A stretch of 64,000 nt of DNA from Providencia alcalifaciens (GTDB lineage: Bacteria > Pseudomonadota > Gammaproteobacteria > Enterobacterales > Enterobacteriaceae): contig JAOQNJ010000001.1 in the NCBI GenBank assembly GCA_025961275.1, forward strand, positions 4,237,353 through 4,301,352, in the 5' to 3' direction. A program made the position numbers and the translations under genes. The stretch's first letter is position 1. Every line of letters starts with the position of its first letter. Under the pieces are notes generated by a model that was given only the letters and a program-made list of their open reading frames with translations, had not been told where the DNA came from and did not search any database. Positions 38,183 to 50,647 of this stretch are shown here, piece after piece.

Positions 38183-38409
38183 GGCAATCCATATTATTTT
38201 CTTCTTCGTTAAATTGCTCTTGGCTTAATGCCGAAAAACATATTCGATTAGAATTATGGATTAGCGTAAACTAAACTCAATTGTGTAAATAACACACACG
38301 GATCGACACATATACCGGGGTGCTCTTATGCGTTTAGACGCAGCTTTAGAGTCGGTTTTATGGGATTCGTGGAGGCATAACCCCAATTACTTAAATACAG
38401 AGGTATTAA
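38183..38409 (+). promoter_or_regulatory. rpsB mRNA leader, probable S2 autoregulatory element
   Basis: The long leader of about 225 bases contains GGGGTGCTC (38318-38326) and a distant AACCCC (38379-38384) that can pair, plus an internal GCGTTTAGACGC hairpin near 38331-38342, close to the start codon. Ribosomal protein S2 represses rpsB-tsf through such a leader in E. coli. Homology here is judged from position and pairing only. Confidence 0.55.
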
Positions 38410-39135
<726 letters not shown>

Positions 39136-39190
39136 TAAGGCCTGCTCTGTAAGAGCCCTTATTAACCAGGTATTGCTATATATTGGTTAG

Positions 39191-39216
39191 AAGGGGGCCT
39201 CCGTGGCCCCTTTTAT
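39191..39216 (+). terminator. Hairpin between rpsB and tsf (partial terminator)
   Basis: AAGGGGGCC and GGCCCCTT form a strong stem with a 5-base loop followed by TTTATC. A similar structure in E. coli reduces tsf transcription relative to rpsB. Confidence 0.75.
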
Positions 39217-39279
39217 CAATCTGAATCAGAATTATCCACGTGGGGATCCACCCGCGAGGTATATCGAGGAATAAATCAC

Positions 39280-40131
39280 ATGTCTGGAATTACCGCTGCA
39301 TTGGTAAAAGAACTGCGCGAACGTACTGGCGCAGGTATGATGGAATGTAAAAAAGCACTTGTTGAAGCTAATGGTGATATCGAATTAGCAATCGACAATA
39401 TGCGTAAATCAGGTCAGGCTAAAGCTGCTAAAAAAGCAGGCCGCGTTGCTGCTGAAGGTGTAATCCTTGCAGAAGTTTTTGCTGATGGCAAAAGTGGTGC
39501 TCTGATCGAACTGAACTGTGAAACTGACTTCGTTGCTAAAGATGCTGGTTTCTTAGCGTTTGGTAAAGAAGTATTGGCTTCTGTTGTTGCTGATAAAAAT
39601 GCAGACATCGAAGCGGTTAAAGCTAAGTTTGAAGAAGCTCGTACTGCTCTGGTTGCTAAAATCGGTGAGAACATCAATATTCGTCGTGTAGAAATTCTGG
39701 AAGGCCCACAAGTAGGTAGTTACTTGCACGGCGCTCGTATCGGTGTTCTTGTTGTTGGCGAAGGCGCAGACGAAGAACTGCTGAAACACATTGCTATGCA
39801 CGTCGCTGCAAGCAAACCAGAATATGTTTCTCCGGATGATGTACCTGCTGACGTTGTTGCTCACGAGCATCAAATTCAGTTAGACATCGCTATGCAGTCT
39901 GGTAAACCACGCGAAATCGCTGAAAAAATGGTTATCGGCCGTATGAACAAATTCACTGGCGAAATCTCTCTGACTGGCCAGCCTTTCGTTATGGACCCAA
40001 GCAAATCTGTTGGTGACCTGCTGAAAGAGAAAAATGCTAAAATCACTAACTTCATCCGTTTTGAAGTTGGTGAAGGCATCGAGAAAGTAGAAACTGACTT
40101 TGCAGCAGAAGTTGCTGCAATGAGTAAATAA
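39280..40131 (+). CDS. tsf: Elongation factor Ts
   Basis: EF-Ts is the nucleotide exchange factor that releases GDP from EF-Tu. At 283 residues it equals the E. coli length. The N-terminal UBA-like domain ([20 protein letters not shown]), the TDFVAKD contact loop near residue 80 and the C-terminal coiled-coil region are present. It is transcribed with rpsB. Confidence 0.98.
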   Translation: MSGITAALVKELRERTGAGMMECKKALVEANGDIELAIDNMRKSGQAKAAKKAGRVAAEGVILAEVFADGKSGALIELNCETDFVAKDAGFLAFGKEVLASVVADKNADIEAVKAKFEEARTALVAKIGENINIRRVEILEGPQVGSYLHGARIGVLVVGEGADEELLKHIAMHVAASKPEYVSPDDVPADVVAHEHQIQLDIAMQSGKPREIAEKMVIGRMNKFTGEISLTGQPFVMDPSKSVGDLLKEKNAKITNFIRFEVGEGIEKVETDFAAEVAAMSK

Positions 40132-40146
40132 GTCGTCAGTTTTGAA

Positions 40147-40174
40147 AGAGCCGCCGTTTGGCGGCTCTGTTTTA
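40147..40174 (+). terminator. tsf terminator
   Basis: AGAGCCGCC (40147-40155) and GGCGGCTCT (40160-40168) form a perfect 9-bp stem with a 4-base loop, followed by GTTTTAT. It lies 15 bases past the tsf stop. Confidence 0.92.
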
Positions 40175-40182
40175 TACACGTC

Positions 40183-40281
40183 ATACTTCAAGTTGCCATT
40201 GGCAGCACCTGCAACCCAGACCATAGATTAATCTACGATTACTGGGAGATACTCTTGCCGCATTCATGCAACCTGAACTAT
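40183..40281 (+). repeat. Dispersed ATACTTCAAG-core element between tsf and pyrH
   Basis: The stretch begins ATACTTCAAGTTGC (40183-40196) and ends near ATGCAACCTGAAC (40266-40278), an imperfect inverted repeat. Its arm resembles the element after frr. It overlaps a spurious 63-codon frame. Confidence 0.5.
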
Positions 40282-40413
40282 TTTGTGTATATACGCTGTG
40301 CTTATGTATTTCAAAATTGAATTACAGAAGGTATAGAATCTGTAGATGCGCGGAGTTTTCAACTTTTTCGCGTATATTAACCCCAATAAATTATCTGTGT
40401 AGGACAGAACACC

Positions 40414-41142
40414 ATGGCAACCAATGCAAAACCTGTTTATCAACGTATTCTGCTTAAGCTCAGTGGTGAAGCCTTACAAGGCGCAGAAGGTTTTGGTATC
40501 GATGCTAGCGTTTTAGATCGTATGGCTCAGGAAATCAAAGAACTCATAGAACTGGGTATACAGGTCGGTGTCGTTATTGGCGGTGGTAACCTGTTTCGTG
40601 GTGCTGGGTTGGCGCAGGCTGGGATGAACCGTGTGGTCGGTGACCATATGGGAATGTTAGCAACGGTAATGAACGGACTTGCCATGCGCGATGCTTTACA
40701 TCGTGCTTATGTGAACGCAAGGTTGATGTCTGCCATTCCACTCAATGGCGTATGCGACAACTATAGCTGGGCTGAAGCGATTAGCCTGCTACGTCATGGT
40801 CGTGTTGTTATTTTTTCTGCAGGAACAGGGAATCCATTCTTTACAACAGACTCTGCTGCATGTTTACGTGGTATTGAGATCGAAGCTGATATTGTATTGA
40901 AAGCAACAAAAGTTGATGGTGTCTATTCAGCGGATCCTGCAAAGAATCCTGATGCTGTGCTTTATGAAACATTAAATTATCAAGAAGTTCTTGAGCGAGA
41001 ATTGAAAGTGATGGACTTGGCTGCATTTACGTTAGCTCGTGACCACAACTTACCTATTCGTGTTTTCAATATGAATAAGCCGGGTGCTTTACGCCGTGTT
41101 GTAATGGGCGAAAATGAAGGAACTCTGATTTCTCACAATTAA
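40414..41142 (+). CDS. pyrH: UMP kinase
   Basis: PyrH phosphorylates UMP to UDP. It belongs to the amino acid kinase family and is inhibited by UTP and activated by GTP. The 242 residues show the [12 protein letters not shown]-terminus, [12 protein letters not shown] phosphate-binding loop and the [14 protein letters not shown] segment, all as in E. coli. It lies between tsf and frr as part of the conserved cluster. Confidence 0.98.
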   Translation: MATNAKPVYQRILLKLSGEALQGAEGFGIDASVLDRMAQEIKELIELGIQVGVVIGGGNLFRGAGLAQAGMNRVVGDHMGMLATVMNGLAMRDALHRAYVNARLMSAIPLNGVCDNYSWAEAISLLRHGRVVIFSAGTGNPFFTTDSAACLRGIEIEADIVLKATKVDGVYSADPAKNPDAVLYETLNYQEVLERELKVMDLAAFTLARDHNLPIRVFNMNKPGALRRVVMGENEGTLISHN

Positions 41143-41249
41143 TACTCAGAGACACAATCTGCGTTTAACTGTATTATTAACGTAAATTTAGAAAATTTAA
41201 GCGAGGCTGCCTTGCGGCCTTTAATAACCAGTTCTTAAGGGTTGAAAAC

Positions 41250-41807
41250 GTGATTAATGAAATCCAAAAAGATGCTCAAGACCGTATGGAAAAGAGTGTT
41301 GAAGCATTAAAAAACCAGATTAGTAAAATTCGTACAGGTCGTGCGTCACCAAGTTTACTTGATGGCATCATGGTAAGTTACTATGGTACAGCAACACCCC
41401 TGCGTCAATTAGCAAACATCACTGTAGAAGATGTTCGCACTTTAGCTATTTCCGTCTTTGATCGCTCAATGTCTCCTGCCATTGAAAAAGCAATCATGGC
41501 ATCTGATCTGGGTTTAAACCCATCATCAGCGGGTACTGTAATTCGTGTACCACTTCCGGCACTAACAGAAGAGCGTCGTAAAGATCTAATCAAAGTTGTG
41601 CGTGCTGAAGCAGAACAAGGCCGTATTGCTGTTCGTAACGTTCGCCGTGATGCTAACGAGAAAGTTAAAGCATTATTGAAAGACAAAGAAATTAGTGAAG
41701 ATGACGAACGTCGTTCACAAGATGAAATTCAAAAAATGACTGATAGCTATATCAAAAAAGTTGATGAAGCATTAGCGCATAAAGAAGCTGAATTGATGGA
41801 TTTCTAA
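41250..41807 (+). CDS. frr: Ribosome recycling factor
   Basis: RRF splits post-termination ribosomes together with EF-G. At 185 residues it equals the E. coli length. The two-domain tRNA-like protein shows [25 protein letters not shown] and the RRDANEKVK segment. The start codon is GTG preceded by TTAAGGG. Confidence 0.98.
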   Translation: MINEIQKDAQDRMEKSVEALKNQISKIRTGRASPSLLDGIMVSYYGTATPLRQLANITVEDVRTLAISVFDRSMSPAIEKAIMASDLGLNPSSAGTVIRVPLPALTEERRKDLIKVVRAEAEQGRIAVRNVRRDANEKVKALLKDKEISEDDERRSQDEIQKMTDSYIKKVDEALAHKEAELMDF

Positions 41808-41821
41808 TCTATTTAGTCAAT

Positions 41822-41854
41822 AAAACCATCCAGGTAATAACCTACAGTGGTTTT
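41822..41854 (+). terminator. Weak hairpin after frr
   Basis: AAAACCA and TGGTTTT form a 7-bp stem with a loop of about 19 bases just after the frr stop. The T-run is part of the stem, so termination would be partial. Confidence 0.4.
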
Positions 41855-41861
41855 GTACTCT

Positions 41862-41970
41862 AAGTATTTCGAGTTGCAGCGAGGCGACAAGTGAATGAGT
41901 CGCTAGTCGCATAGATAACTATGTGACTAGTGTGAATGAATGAAGCCAACAATGCTGCGGCTTGAAGTAT
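41862..41970 (+). repeat. Palindromic intergenic repeat element (about 109 bases)
   Basis: The left arm AAGTATTTCGAGTTGCAGC (41862-41880) is the imperfect inverse of the right arm GCTGCGGCTTGAAGTAT (41954-41970). The centre holds further inverted pieces (GACTAG/CTAGTC, ATAGATAACTAT). There is no coding potential. It resembles the small palindromic elements (ERIC/BIME-like or MITE-like) common in intergenic regions of enterobacteria. Confidence 0.7.
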
Positions 41971-42059
41971 ATGGGTATATTCATATCTAATAAACATCCT
42001 TTCTATTCACTCAAGCTGATATAATCTCAGTATTGAATAAATACAGAGCATCCGCCACA

Positions 42060-43259
42060 ATGAAACGTCTTACTATTCTGGGATCTACAGGTTCGATTGG
42101 TCAAAGTACACTTTCCGTTGTAAGAAATAATCCTGATAAATTTCAAATTGTTGCATTAGTAGCAGGCAAGAATGTCACTGAGCTTGCAAGTCAATGTATT
42201 GAATTCCAACCTTTATATGCTTCAATGACGGATGAATCATCAGCACAAGCATTACGGGTTATTTTGTCTGAGAATAACTGTAAAACAGAAGTGTTATCTG
42301 GGCGAGAAGCTGCGATCCAATTGGCAGGACTAGATGAAGCAGACCAAGTCATGTCTGCAATTACAGGTGTTGCTGGACTTCTTCCGACTTTAGCTGCCAT
42401 TAGTAAGGGTAAAAGAATTTTATTAGCGAATAAAGAATCACTAATTACAAGTGGTCGACTATTCTTTAATGCGATTCGTGAACATGGCGCAACAGTTTTC
42501 CCAATTGATAGTGAACACAATGCCATTTTCCAGAGTTTGCCTGAAGTCATTCAATCAAATTTAGGGTTTGCTGATTTATCTGCATCAGGGATCTCAAGTA
42601 TCATTTTGACCGGTTCAGGTGGTCCATTCAGAGAAACATCATTGTCACACTTCGACAATGTGACGCCTGATGAAGCGTGTAATCACCCTAACTGGTCGAT
42701 GGGACGTAAGATTTCAGTTGATTCTGCAACCATGATGAATAAAGGTCTAGAATATATTGAGGCTTGCTATTTCTTCAATGCAAATCAACAACAAATGGAA
42801 GTGATTATTCATCCTCAATCTGTTATCCATTCAATGGTCCGTTATAAAGATGGTAGCGTCATTGCTCAGTTGGGTACGCCAGATATGTGTACGCCAATTT
42901 CCTATAGCATGGCTTATCCAAAGCGTATTTTTTCAGGTGTTGAAGCGTTAGACTTTACAAAGCTATCATCATTAACCTTTGTTCAACCTGATTATCAGCG
43001 TTATCCTTGTTTGAAGCTAGCTATCGATGCATGCCATGAAGGGCAGGCTTCAACAACAGTACTTAATGGTGCAAATGAAATTGCGGTTGCTGCATTCCTT
43101 GAGGGCAAAATCCGCTTTACTGATATCGCAAAAATCAACTTACGTACATTAGAAAAATTACATTTATCTGAACCTGTTTCGATTGATGAGGTCTTAGAAA
43201 TCGATAATCAGGCTCGTTGTGAAGCTTCACAATTAATCAAACATACATTTTCAGCGTAG
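42060..43259 (+). CDS. dxr: 1-deoxy-D-xylulose 5-phosphate reductoisomerase
   Basis: Dxr makes 2-C-methyl-D-erythritol 4-phosphate with NADPH, the committed step of the MEP isoprenoid pathway and the target of fosmidomycin. From the ATG at 42060 ([15 protein letters not shown]) it has 399 residues. The Rossmann loop GSTGSIG, metal-site region [11 protein letters not shown] and the [23 protein letters not shown] loop are present. A TTG nine codons upstream is less likely. Confidence 0.97.
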   Translation: MKRLTILGSTGSIGQSTLSVVRNNPDKFQIVALVAGKNVTELASQCIEFQPLYASMTDESSAQALRVILSENNCKTEVLSGREAAIQLAGLDEADQVMSAITGVAGLLPTLAAISKGKRILLANKESLITSGRLFFNAIREHGATVFPIDSEHNAIFQSLPEVIQSNLGFADLSASGISSIILTGSGGPFRETSLSHFDNVTPDEACNHPNWSMGRKISVDSATMMNKGLEYIEACYFFNANQQQMEVIIHPQSVIHSMVRYKDGSVIAQLGTPDMCTPISYSMAYPKRIFSGVEALDFTKLSSLTFVQPDYQRYPCLKLAIDACHEGQASTTVLNGANEIAVAAFLEGKIRFTDIAKINLRTLEKLHLSEPVSIDEVLEIDNQARCEASQLIKHTFSA

Positions 43260-43439
43260 TATGTGATTTATTTAGTTGCTGATAGGCATAATAAGTCTTT
43301 AATATGTCACGCATATAAAAACGAAAGATAATGTCAGTGGTTAGCAGAGAATTAAGGACGTATCTTATCAGCAAGTTTGATGAGAACGGTTATGATTATG
43401 CGGAATTCTCAACGCTGTGCATACAAGGATTAATATTTA

Positions 43440-44192
43440 ATGAACTCTAGAGGTGAAAGTCTCTCCAACTCTCTGGTACCAAAGCATGTTGCTATAATCA
43501 TGGATGGCAACGGGCGTTGGGCAAAGCAGAGAGGAAAACTAAGAATTACAGGTCATAAGGCTGGCGTTGAGTCTGTGCGTAATGCAGTGCGTTTTGCAGT
43601 GAAAAATAAAATTAGTTCGCTGACCTTGTATGCATTTAGTAGTGAAAATTGGAGACGGCCTGAAAAAGAAGTGAGCTCTCTTATGGAGTTATTCGTTTTT
43701 GCACTGGATAACGAAGTAAAAAACTTACATAAGAACAATGTTAAACTATTGGTTATTGGTGATATTGGCCGGTTCAGTGAGCGCCTTCAAAAACGAATTA
43801 AAAAAGCGGAAGAGCTTACCGCAAACAATACAGGCTTGAGGCTAAATATTGCAGCTAACTATGGTGGTCGTTGGGATATTGCCAATAGTATGAAGCAGAT
43901 TTTTGAGCGTATAAAAAACGATGAGCTCTCTATTGATGATATAAATGAAGATACAATCGATAATTATATTTGTATGCATAATCAAGAACATGTTGATTTG
44001 GTTATCAGGACAGGTGGCGAGCATCGTATTAGTAACTTTTTATTATGGCAGATTGCTTATGCGGAATTTTATTTCACCAATGTACTGTGGCCAGATTTTG
44101 ATGAAATGGTGTTTCAGAATGCAATTGATGCATTTACTCAACGCGAGCGACGTTATGGTGGGGCTGAGTCAGATGATGAGCTCGTTAAATAA
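43440..44192 (+). CDS. uppS: Undecaprenyl diphosphate synthase
   Basis: UppS (IspU) condenses eight isopentenyl units onto farnesyl diphosphate to make the C55 carrier lipid for peptidoglycan and O-antigen. At 250 residues, the catalytic Asp lies in IIMDGNGRWAKQRG, followed by TLYAFSSENWRRP and the C-terminal RTGGEHRISNFLLWQ. It is 12 bases before cdsA. Confidence 0.97.
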   Translation: MNSRGESLSNSLVPKHVAIIMDGNGRWAKQRGKLRITGHKAGVESVRNAVRFAVKNKISSLTLYAFSSENWRRPEKEVSSLMELFVFALDNEVKNLHKNNVKLLVIGDIGRFSERLQKRIKKAEELTANNTGLRLNIAANYGGRWDIANSMKQIFERIKNDELSIDDINEDTIDNYICMHNQEHVDLVIRTGGEHRISNFLLWQIAYAEFYFTNVLWPDFDEMVFQNAIDAFTQRERRYGGAESDDELVK

Positions 44193-44204
44193 AAGGGGTA
44201 GATT

Positions 44205-45068
44205 GTGCTGAAATATCGTTTAATTACTGCGATTGTTCTAATCCCGTTAGTTATTGCTGCCCTTTTCTTACTTTCACCGGCAGCTTTTGGTTATGTAGTT
44301 ATTGCTGTGTGCGCATTAGGTGCATGGGAGTGGGCGCAATTTGCAGGCTGGCACTGTCAAGCAAAGCGTATCGGTCTCGCAGTTGCTTTTGCAATTGTGT
44401 TATTGGCAATGCAGCTTTCTTTTGCTGATATAACGATACTTGCAAATGAGCCACTGATTTTATATGGCTTATGGGCTGGGCTTGCTTGGTGGGTTATCGC
44501 TATTTTATTAGTTGTGACCTTTCCTGAATCGGCTAAAGGCTGGGACAAATCAGTCGTTATACAAATATTGTTTGGTGTATTAACTATCATTCCTTTTTAT
44601 TGTGGAATGATAGTACTGAGGACCATTGGTTACCATAGTGATACCTTCTTTGGAGCTTGGTGGCTATTGTACGTCATGTTGCTAGTGTGGGGCGCTGATT
44701 CAGGTGCTTATGCCTTTGGTCGAACACTGGGACGTCATAAAATGGCACCAAAAGTTTCCCCAGGTAAAACGTGGGAAGGACTTGTTGGTGGGTTGATTAC
44801 TGCGGCTATCATCTCATGGTTATTTAGTTTATTCTCACCTATCCCAGTTATGCCTGATTATTTGCTAGTTACATCAATTATTGTTGTTGTAGTATCTGTA
44901 TTCGGCGATTTGACTGAAAGTATGTTTAAGCGCCAGTCAGGTATTAAAGATAGTAGTCATTTAATTCCTGGGCATGGTGGAATTCTTGACCGAATTGATA
45001 GTCTAACAGCAGCAATACCCGTATTTGCTGGCTTGAATTTATTAGTTTTTAATGGCTTTGGTCTCTAG
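44205..45068 (+). CDS. cdsA: Phosphatidate cytidylyltransferase
   Basis: CdsA makes CDP-diacylglycerol from phosphatidate and CTP in the inner membrane, the branch point for all phospholipids. The 287-residue polytopic protein has the C-terminal CTP transferase signature (SMFKRQSGIKDSSHLIPGHG, then GILDRIDSL) near residues 242-270. It starts with GTG. Confidence 0.97.
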   Translation: MLKYRLITAIVLIPLVIAALFLLSPAAFGYVVIAVCALGAWEWAQFAGWHCQAKRIGLAVAFAIVLLAMQLSFADITILANEPLILYGLWAGLAWWVIAILLVVTFPESAKGWDKSVVIQILFGVLTIIPFYCGMIVLRTIGYHSDTFFGAWWLLYVMLLVWGADSGAYAFGRTLGRHKMAPKVSPGKTWEGLVGGLITAAIISWLFSLFSPIPVMPDYLLVTSIIVVVVSVFGDLTESMFKRQSGIKDSSHLIPGHGGILDRIDSLTAAIPVFAGLNLLVFNGFGL

Positions 45069-45082
45069 GATAGATATAAATA

Positions 45083-46435
45083 ATGGGGTTTTTCTGGAGT
45101 TTAGCGGCATTTATCATCGCCATTGGTGTGTTGATTACCGTACATGAATTTGGTCACTTCTGGGTTGCACGCCGCTGTGGTGTTTATGTTGAACGTTTTT
45201 CGATTGGTTTTGGAAAAACGTTATTGCGTAAAGTCGACCGTCAAGGTACTGAATTTGTTATTGCCATGATCCCATTAGGTGGTTATGTCAAAATGCTAGA
45301 TGAACGCGTCGGAGATGTGGCTCCTGAACGTCGCCATCTGGCATTTAATAATAAAACCATTGGTCAGCGAGCTGCAATTATTGGTGCAGGTCCAATTGCG
45401 AACTTCTTACTTGCGATTGTTGTCTACTGGATTGTATTCATTATAGGGCTTCCATCTGTACGCCCTATTGTTGAAGATATTCAGCCTAATTCAATTGCTG
45501 CTACGGCAAATATTTTGCCAGGAATGGAACTAAAATCGATCGATGGTATCGAAACGCCTGATTGGAATTCAATTCGCTTAGCTTTAGTGGGTAAAATTGG
45601 CGACCGTGAATTAACTGCGGAATTACTCCCTGAAGGGTTTAATGAACCAGTTACTAAAACTATTGATTTAAGTACATGGAAGTTTGATCCTGAAAAACAG
45701 GATCCTATTCTCTCTATGGGTATCATGCCTGTTTCGGCGAGGATAGACCCTGTCATATCAAAAGTCTCTCCAGGGCTTGCAGGGGAAAGAGCTGGCTTAC
45801 AGCCTGGCGATAGAATTATCAGTGTTAACGGGAATGCCATCGATTTGTGGAATCCTGTAACTCGGTTTATTCGTAATAGCCCGAATGAACCTTTGAAATT
45901 AGATGTTGAAAGAAATAAGCAAATTATCTCTCTCACACTGACACCAGACACCCAAAATGGAGCGGGTGGAGAAAAAATTGGATTTGCGGGAGTTGAACTT
46001 TCAGTGATACCGTTAGCGAATGAATATAGAATGGTGCAACAATATGGACCGCTCGATGCATTCGTTCAAGCTAACGATAAAACTTGGCAGTTAATGAAAT
46101 TGACTGTGAATATGATGGGTAAATTGGTTGTTGGGGATGTCAAACTTAACAACTTGAGTGGACCGATATCTATTGCTAAAGGTGCGGGGGTATCGGCAGA
46201 ATCAGGCTTGGTATATTATTTGATGTTCATTGCGCTGATAAGCGTAAATTTGGGCATTATCAATTTGTTTCCATTGCCTGTATTAGATGGTGGGCACTTG
46301 CTCTTCCTCTTAATTGAGAAAATTAAGGGAAGTCCAGTGTCTGAGCGTGTACAAGACTTTAGTTATCGGATAGGTGCAATGGCATTGATTCTGTTAATGG
46401 GACTTGCACTTTTTAATGATTTCTCTCGCTTCTAA
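45083..46435 (+). CDS. rseP: Site-2 protease RseP
   Basis: RseP cuts RseA within the inner membrane during the sigma-E envelope stress response. At 450 residues it has the E. coli length. The zinc motif HEFGH is near residue 22 and the second metal site [13 protein letters not shown] near residue 395, with two PDZ domains between. It is 14 bases after cdsA. Confidence 0.97.
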   Translation: MGFFWSLAAFIIAIGVLITVHEFGHFWVARRCGVYVERFSIGFGKTLLRKVDRQGTEFVIAMIPLGGYVKMLDERVGDVAPERRHLAFNNKTIGQRAAIIGAGPIANFLLAIVVYWIVFIIGLPSVRPIVEDIQPNSIAATANILPGMELKSIDGIETPDWNSIRLALVGKIGDRELTAELLPEGFNEPVTKTIDLSTWKFDPEKQDPILSMGIMPVSARIDPVISKVSPGLAGERAGLQPGDRIISVNGNAIDLWNPVTRFIRNSPNEPLKLDVERNKQIISLTLTPDTQNGAGGEKIGFAGVELSVIPLANEYRMVQQYGPLDAFVQANDKTWQLMKLTVNMMGKLVVGDVKLNNLSGPISIAKGAGVSAESGLVYYLMFIALISVNLGIINLFPLPVLDGGHLLFLLIEKIKGSPVSERVQDFSYRIGAMALILLMGLALFNDFSRF

Positions 46436-46475
46436 CAAGAAAGCTGGGGACCAGTAAGGAATACGCATAACAACG

Positions 46476-48890
46476 ATGGCGATGAAAAAGTTGCTCATAG
46501 CGTCGCTGCTACTCGGCAGCGCCACTGCATACGGTTCAGACGGATTCGTAGTTAAAGACATTCGTTTCGAAGGTCTACAACGCGTCGCCGTTGGTGCAGC
46601 ATTATTGAACATGCCTGTCAGGGTAGGTGATTCGATTGATGACGAAGATATTAGCCGTTCAATTCGTTCCCTATTCTCCACCGGTAACTTCGAAGATGTT
46701 AGGGTTCTGCGTGATGGAAATACGCTGATCGTTCAAGTTAAAGAGCGACCAACCATCGCGAGTATCACGTTTACAGGTAATAAATCTGTAAAGGATGATA
46801 TGCTCAAACAAAACTTGGAAGCATCAAATATCCGTGTTGGTGAAGCCCTTGACCGCACAACAATAGCGAACATAGAGAAAGGTCTAGAAGATTTTTACTA
46901 CAGCGTTGGTAAATACAATGCAACAGTAAAAGCGGTTGCTACACCACTGCCTCGTAATCGTGTTGATTTAAAATTTGTGTTCTCTGAAGGCGTATCTGCA
47001 AAAATTCAGCAGATAAACGTAGTCGGTAACAAAAAATACACGACAGCTGAACTGGTTAACAAACTCCAGTTACGTGATGATGTGCCATGGTGGAACTTAG
47101 CAGCAGACCAAAAATATCAAAAACAAAAACTGGCTGGTGACTTAGAAATCCTTCGTAGCTTCTATCTTGACCGTGGTTATGCTCGTTTCAACATTGATTC
47201 CACTCAGGTAAGCTTGACGCCAGACAAAAAAGATATCTACATTACGATTAACGTCACAGAAGGCGATCAATATAAGATTTCCGGTGTTGAGGTTAATGGT
47301 AATACAGCGGATCATCTGACTGAGATTCAAGAGCTCATTACTATCACTCCAGGTGAACTGTATAACGGTGCACAAGTGACAAGTATGGAAAACAAAATTA
47401 AGGACCTTCTCGGTCGTTATGGTTATGCCTACCCACGTGTAATGACTAAACCTGAAATTAATGACGAAGACAAAACGGTTAAATTGCATGTCAACATTGA
47501 TGCAGGTAACCGCTTCTATGTTCGCCAAATTCGTTTCCAAGGAAATGATACTAGTAAAGATACTGTTCTACGACGTGAGATGCGTCAGATGGAAGGTGCT
47601 TGGCTGGGAAATGATCTTGTTGAATTAGGTAAAGAACGTCTTAATCGTACAGGCTTCTTCGAAACGGTTGACGTAGAAACTCAGCGTATACCAGGTAGCC
47701 CAGACCAAGTTGATGTCATCTACAAGGTTAAAGAACGTAATACAGGTTCAATGAACTTTGGTGTTGGCTTTGGTACGGAAAGTGGTGTTAGCTTCCAAGT
47801 AGGTGTAACACAAGATAACTGGCTGGGAACAGGTAACGCGGTGGGGATCAATGCAAGTAAGAATGACTATTCGACTAACGTTGAAATGTCATTTACTGAT
47901 CCATACTTTACCGTTAATGGTGTTAGCTTAGGCGGTCGTATTTTCTTCAACGATTTCCGAGCGAAAGATGCGGATCTATCTGGCTATACGAATAAAACTT
48001 ATGGTTTAGATAGCTTCTTAAGCTTCCCATTCAATGAGAATAATTCATTCCGTGTTGGTGCGGGTTATGTTCATAACTCATTGTCTGATATGCGTCCTCA
48101 AGCTGCGATGTGGGAATACCTCAATTCAATGGGGAGTTACCCACCTATTAATGCAGATGGCCGTAATAAAGAGAAGTTTAATGCGGATGACTTTACGCTG
48201 AACTTAGGTTGGACCTATAACTCCTTAGATCGTGGTTTCTTCCCAACATCGGGTAACAAAACAAGCCTCTCAGGTAAAGTCACTGTTCCTGGCTCGGATA
48301 ACGAATACTACAAACTGCGGTTTGATACATCTCAGTACTATCCAATCAATGAAGATGCTACTTGGGTTGTTCTTGGACGTGCTCAGGCAGGATTCGGTGA
48401 TGGTCTAGGTGGTAAGCAAATGCCATTCTACGAAAACTTCTATGCGGGTGGTTCTAGTACGCTCCGTGGTTTCCGTTCAAATAATATTGGACCAAAAGCC
48501 GTTTATTTGAAAAATGTGAATGGAACTGGAGTTCCTGAGCCGGGTAGTCCATCTAGTGATGCCGTCGGCGGTAACGCAATGTATGCAGCGACCTTTGAGC
48601 TGATTACACCAACACCGTTCATTGATGAAAAATATTCGAATACAGTACGAACCTCGTTATTTGTTGATGCAGGTACGGTGTGGGATACCAACTGGAACAG
48701 CATTAACCCTGCATGGCGTCAAGGTATGCCTGACTATGGTAAGGCAACGAATGTCCGTGCATCTGCAGGTATTGCTTTACAATGGATATCACCTCTTGGA
48801 CCTCTGGTCTTCTCCTATGCGCAACCGATTAAAGATTACGAAGGCGATAAATCAGAACAGTTCCAATTTAATATTGGTAAAACATGGTAA
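46476..48890 (+). CDS. bamA: Outer membrane protein assembly factor BamA
   Basis: BamA is the core of the BAM complex that folds beta-barrel proteins into the outer membrane. It has a signal peptide ([20 protein letters not shown]), five POTRA domains (about 22-420) and a 16-strand barrel with the loop-6 LRGF motif, ending in the usual aromatic residue (KTW). At 804 residues it is slightly shorter than E. coli, the difference lying in extracellular loops. It lies upstream of its chaperone gene skp. Confidence 0.98.
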   Translation: MAMKKLLIASLLLGSATAYGSDGFVVKDIRFEGLQRVAVGAALLNMPVRVGDSIDDEDISRSIRSLFSTGNFEDVRVLRDGNTLIVQVKERPTIASITFTGNKSVKDDMLKQNLEASNIRVGEALDRTTIANIEKGLEDFYYSVGKYNATVKAVATPLPRNRVDLKFVFSEGVSAKIQQINVVGNKKYTTAELVNKLQLRDDVPWWNLAADQKYQKQKLAGDLEILRSFYLDRGYARFNIDSTQVSLTPDKKDIYITINVTEGDQYKISGVEVNGNTADHLTEIQELITITPGELYNGAQVTSMENKIKDLLGRYGYAYPRVMTKPEINDEDKTVKLHVNIDAGNRFYVRQIRFQGNDTSKDTVLRREMRQMEGAWLGNDLVELGKERLNRTGFFETVDVETQRIPGSPDQVDVIYKVKERNTGSMNFGVGFGTESGVSFQVGVTQDNWLGTGNAVGINASKNDYSTNVEMSFTDPYFTVNGVSLGGRIFFNDFRAKDADLSGYTNKTYGLDSFLSFPFNENNSFRVGAGYVHNSLSDMRPQAAMWEYLNSMGSYPPINADGRNKEKFNADDFTLNLGWTYNSLDRGFFPTSGNKTSLSGKVTVPGSDNEYYKLRFDTSQYYPINEDATWVVLGRAQAGFGDGLGGKQMPFYENFYAGGSSTLRGFRSNNIGPKAVYLKNVNGTGVPEPGSPSSDAVGGNAMYAATFELITPTPFIDEKYSNTVRTSLFVDAGTVWDTNWNSINPAWRQGMPDYGKATNVRASAGIALQWISPLGPLVFSYAQPIKDYEGDKSEQFQFNIGKTW

Positions 48891-48980
48891 TCTAGTCCAT
48901 GTCTACCTAAGGAAAACCTTCACATATAATGTGAGGGTATCCAAAATTTCCAGCCATAAATATGGGTTAAGGAGTTTCGT

Positions 48981-49475
48981 GTGAAAAAATTGTTGTGTGC
49001 GGCAGGTGTGAGTTTAGCCTTAGCTATGTCTGCAGGTGCTTATGCAGATAAAATTGCTGTAGTGAATGTTGGTGAAATCTTCCAAAATATGCCTGCGCGT
49101 GAAACTGTTGCTAAGCAGCTTGAGAATGAATTCAAAAGCCGTGCGACAGAATTACAGAACATGGAAAAAGATTTGCAGTCACGTGTAGAAAAACTACGTC
49201 GTGATGCTGCAACAATGAAGCAAAGTGACCGTGAAAAAGCGGAAAAAGAGCTGATGACTAAGCGTGATCAGTTTGCAGAAAAAGCACAGAAATTTGAAGA
49301 AGACAATCGTAGTCGTCAATCTGAAGAACGTAATAAAATTTTAAGTCGTATTCAGGATTCTATTAAGTCTGTCGCAGCCAAAGAAGGCTATGATGTTGTT
49401 ATCGATGCAAATGCGGTTGCTTATGCAAAAGATAGCGTTGACATCACAAGTCAGGTTCAAAAGCAGGTTAAATAA
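48981..49475 (+). CDS. skp: Periplasmic chaperone Skp
   Basis: Skp is a trimeric jellyfish-shaped holdase that carries unfolded outer membrane proteins across the periplasm. It has 164 residues with a signal peptide cleaved after AYA (about residue 22) and long charged helices (RVEKLRRDAATMKQSDREKA). It starts with GTG preceded by AAGGAG. lpxD follows after 3 bases. Confidence 0.97.
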   Translation: MKKLLCAAGVSLALAMSAGAYADKIAVVNVGEIFQNMPARETVAKQLENEFKSRATELQNMEKDLQSRVEKLRRDAATMKQSDREKAEKELMTKRDQFAEKAQKFEEDNRSRQSEERNKILSRIQDSIKSVAAKEGYDVVIDANAVAYAKDSVDITSQVQKQVK

Positions 49476-49478
49476 TAA

Positions 49479-50516
49479 ATGCCTTCAATTCGATTGGCTG
49501 ACCTTGCTCAGCAGTTGAATGCACAGTTACACGGTGATGGCGATATCGTCATCACCGGTATTGCTCCGATGTATTCAGCAAATAATCAACAAATTACATT
49601 TCTGTCTGATAGCCGCTATAGTGATAAATTAGCTGAATGTCAGGCTGCTGCTGTTGTATTGACGGCGAAAGATCTTGATGCTTGTAAGGTTGCAGCACTT
49701 ATTGTTGATAACCCTTACCTTGCTTATGCTCGTATGGCACAAATTATGGATACAACACCAAGTCCGGCTGAAAATATCCATGCTTCTGCTGTCATTGCGG
49801 ATGACGCAATAGTAGGTAAGAATGTCGCTGTTGGTGCAAATGCTGTTATCGAAAGCGGTGTTGTACTTGGTGATAACGTCGTGATTGGTGCTGGTTGCTT
49901 TGTTGGTAAACATTCTTGTATCGGTGCTGGTAGCCGTTTATGGGCGAATGTAAGTGTTTACCATAACATTGAGATTGGTGAACAATGCTTAATCCAATCA
50001 GGTACTGTCATTGGTTCTGATGGTTTTGGCTACGCGAATGATCGCGGCAATTGGATCAAAATACCTCAACTAGGTACTGTTATTATTGGCGATCGCGTTG
50101 AAATTGGTGCTTGCACGACAATTGACCGCGGGGCATTAGATAATACGATTATTGGTAATGGTGTCATTATTGATAACCAGTGTCAGATCGCACACAATGT
50201 GACTATTGGTGATAATACCGCTGTTGCGGGTGGTGTCATCATGGCGGGTAGCTTAAAAATTGGACGCTACTGCATGATTGGCGGTGCGAGTGTCATTAAC
50301 GGTCACATGGAAATATGCGATAAAGTGACCGTCACCGGTATGGGAATGGTAATGAGACCAATCACAGAACCTGGTGTATACTCTTCGGGGATTCCATTAC
50401 AACCGAATAAAGCTTGGCGTAAAACAGCCGCTTTAGTATTGAATATCAATGAGATAAGTAAGCGATTGAAAGCTGTTGAGCGTGAATTAGATAGCCAAAC
50501 TCAAAAAAAACAGTAA
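49479..50516 (+). CDS. lpxD: UDP-3-O-(3-hydroxymyristoyl)glucosamine N-acyltransferase
   Basis: LpxD adds the second hydroxymyristate chain in lipid A synthesis. The 345 residues comprise an N-terminal uridine-binding domain (about 1-100) and a left-handed beta-helix of hexapeptide repeats with the catalytic His in [12 protein letters not shown] near residue 238. It is in the skp-lpxD-fabZ-lpxA-lpxB block. Confidence 0.97.
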   Translation: MPSIRLADLAQQLNAQLHGDGDIVITGIAPMYSANNQQITFLSDSRYSDKLAECQAAAVVLTAKDLDACKVAALIVDNPYLAYARMAQIMDTTPSPAENIHASAVIADDAIVGKNVAVGANAVIESGVVLGDNVVIGAGCFVGKHSCIGAGSRLWANVSVYHNIEIGEQCLIQSGTVIGSDGFGYANDRGNWIKIPQLGTVIIGDRVEIGACTTIDRGALDNTIIGNGVIIDNQCQIAHNVTIGDNTAVAGGVIMAGSLKIGRYCMIGGASVINGHMEICDKVTVTGMGMVMRPITEPGVYSSGIPLQPNKAWRKTAALVLNINEISKRLKAVERELDSQTQKKQ

Positions 50517-50647
50517 TCATTTTGTAATTCAGGTTAAAATAACCCACTGAGTTACCTTTTTCCGGCCTGCCAGTTAACCTAACATAAATGGTTAAAGCGG
50601 GCCGATTCATTAATTAAATTGTATTAATAGACAGGAAGAGTATTTCG

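Noticed and set aside
40266-40457. A 63-codon frame running into pyrH
   Set aside because: It covers a dispersed repeat and the pyrH start, has no ribosome binding site and no family resemblance.
48622-48984. A 120-codon frame over the end of bamA
   Set aside because: It is a shadow frame within bamA and the skp leader, with no independent signals.
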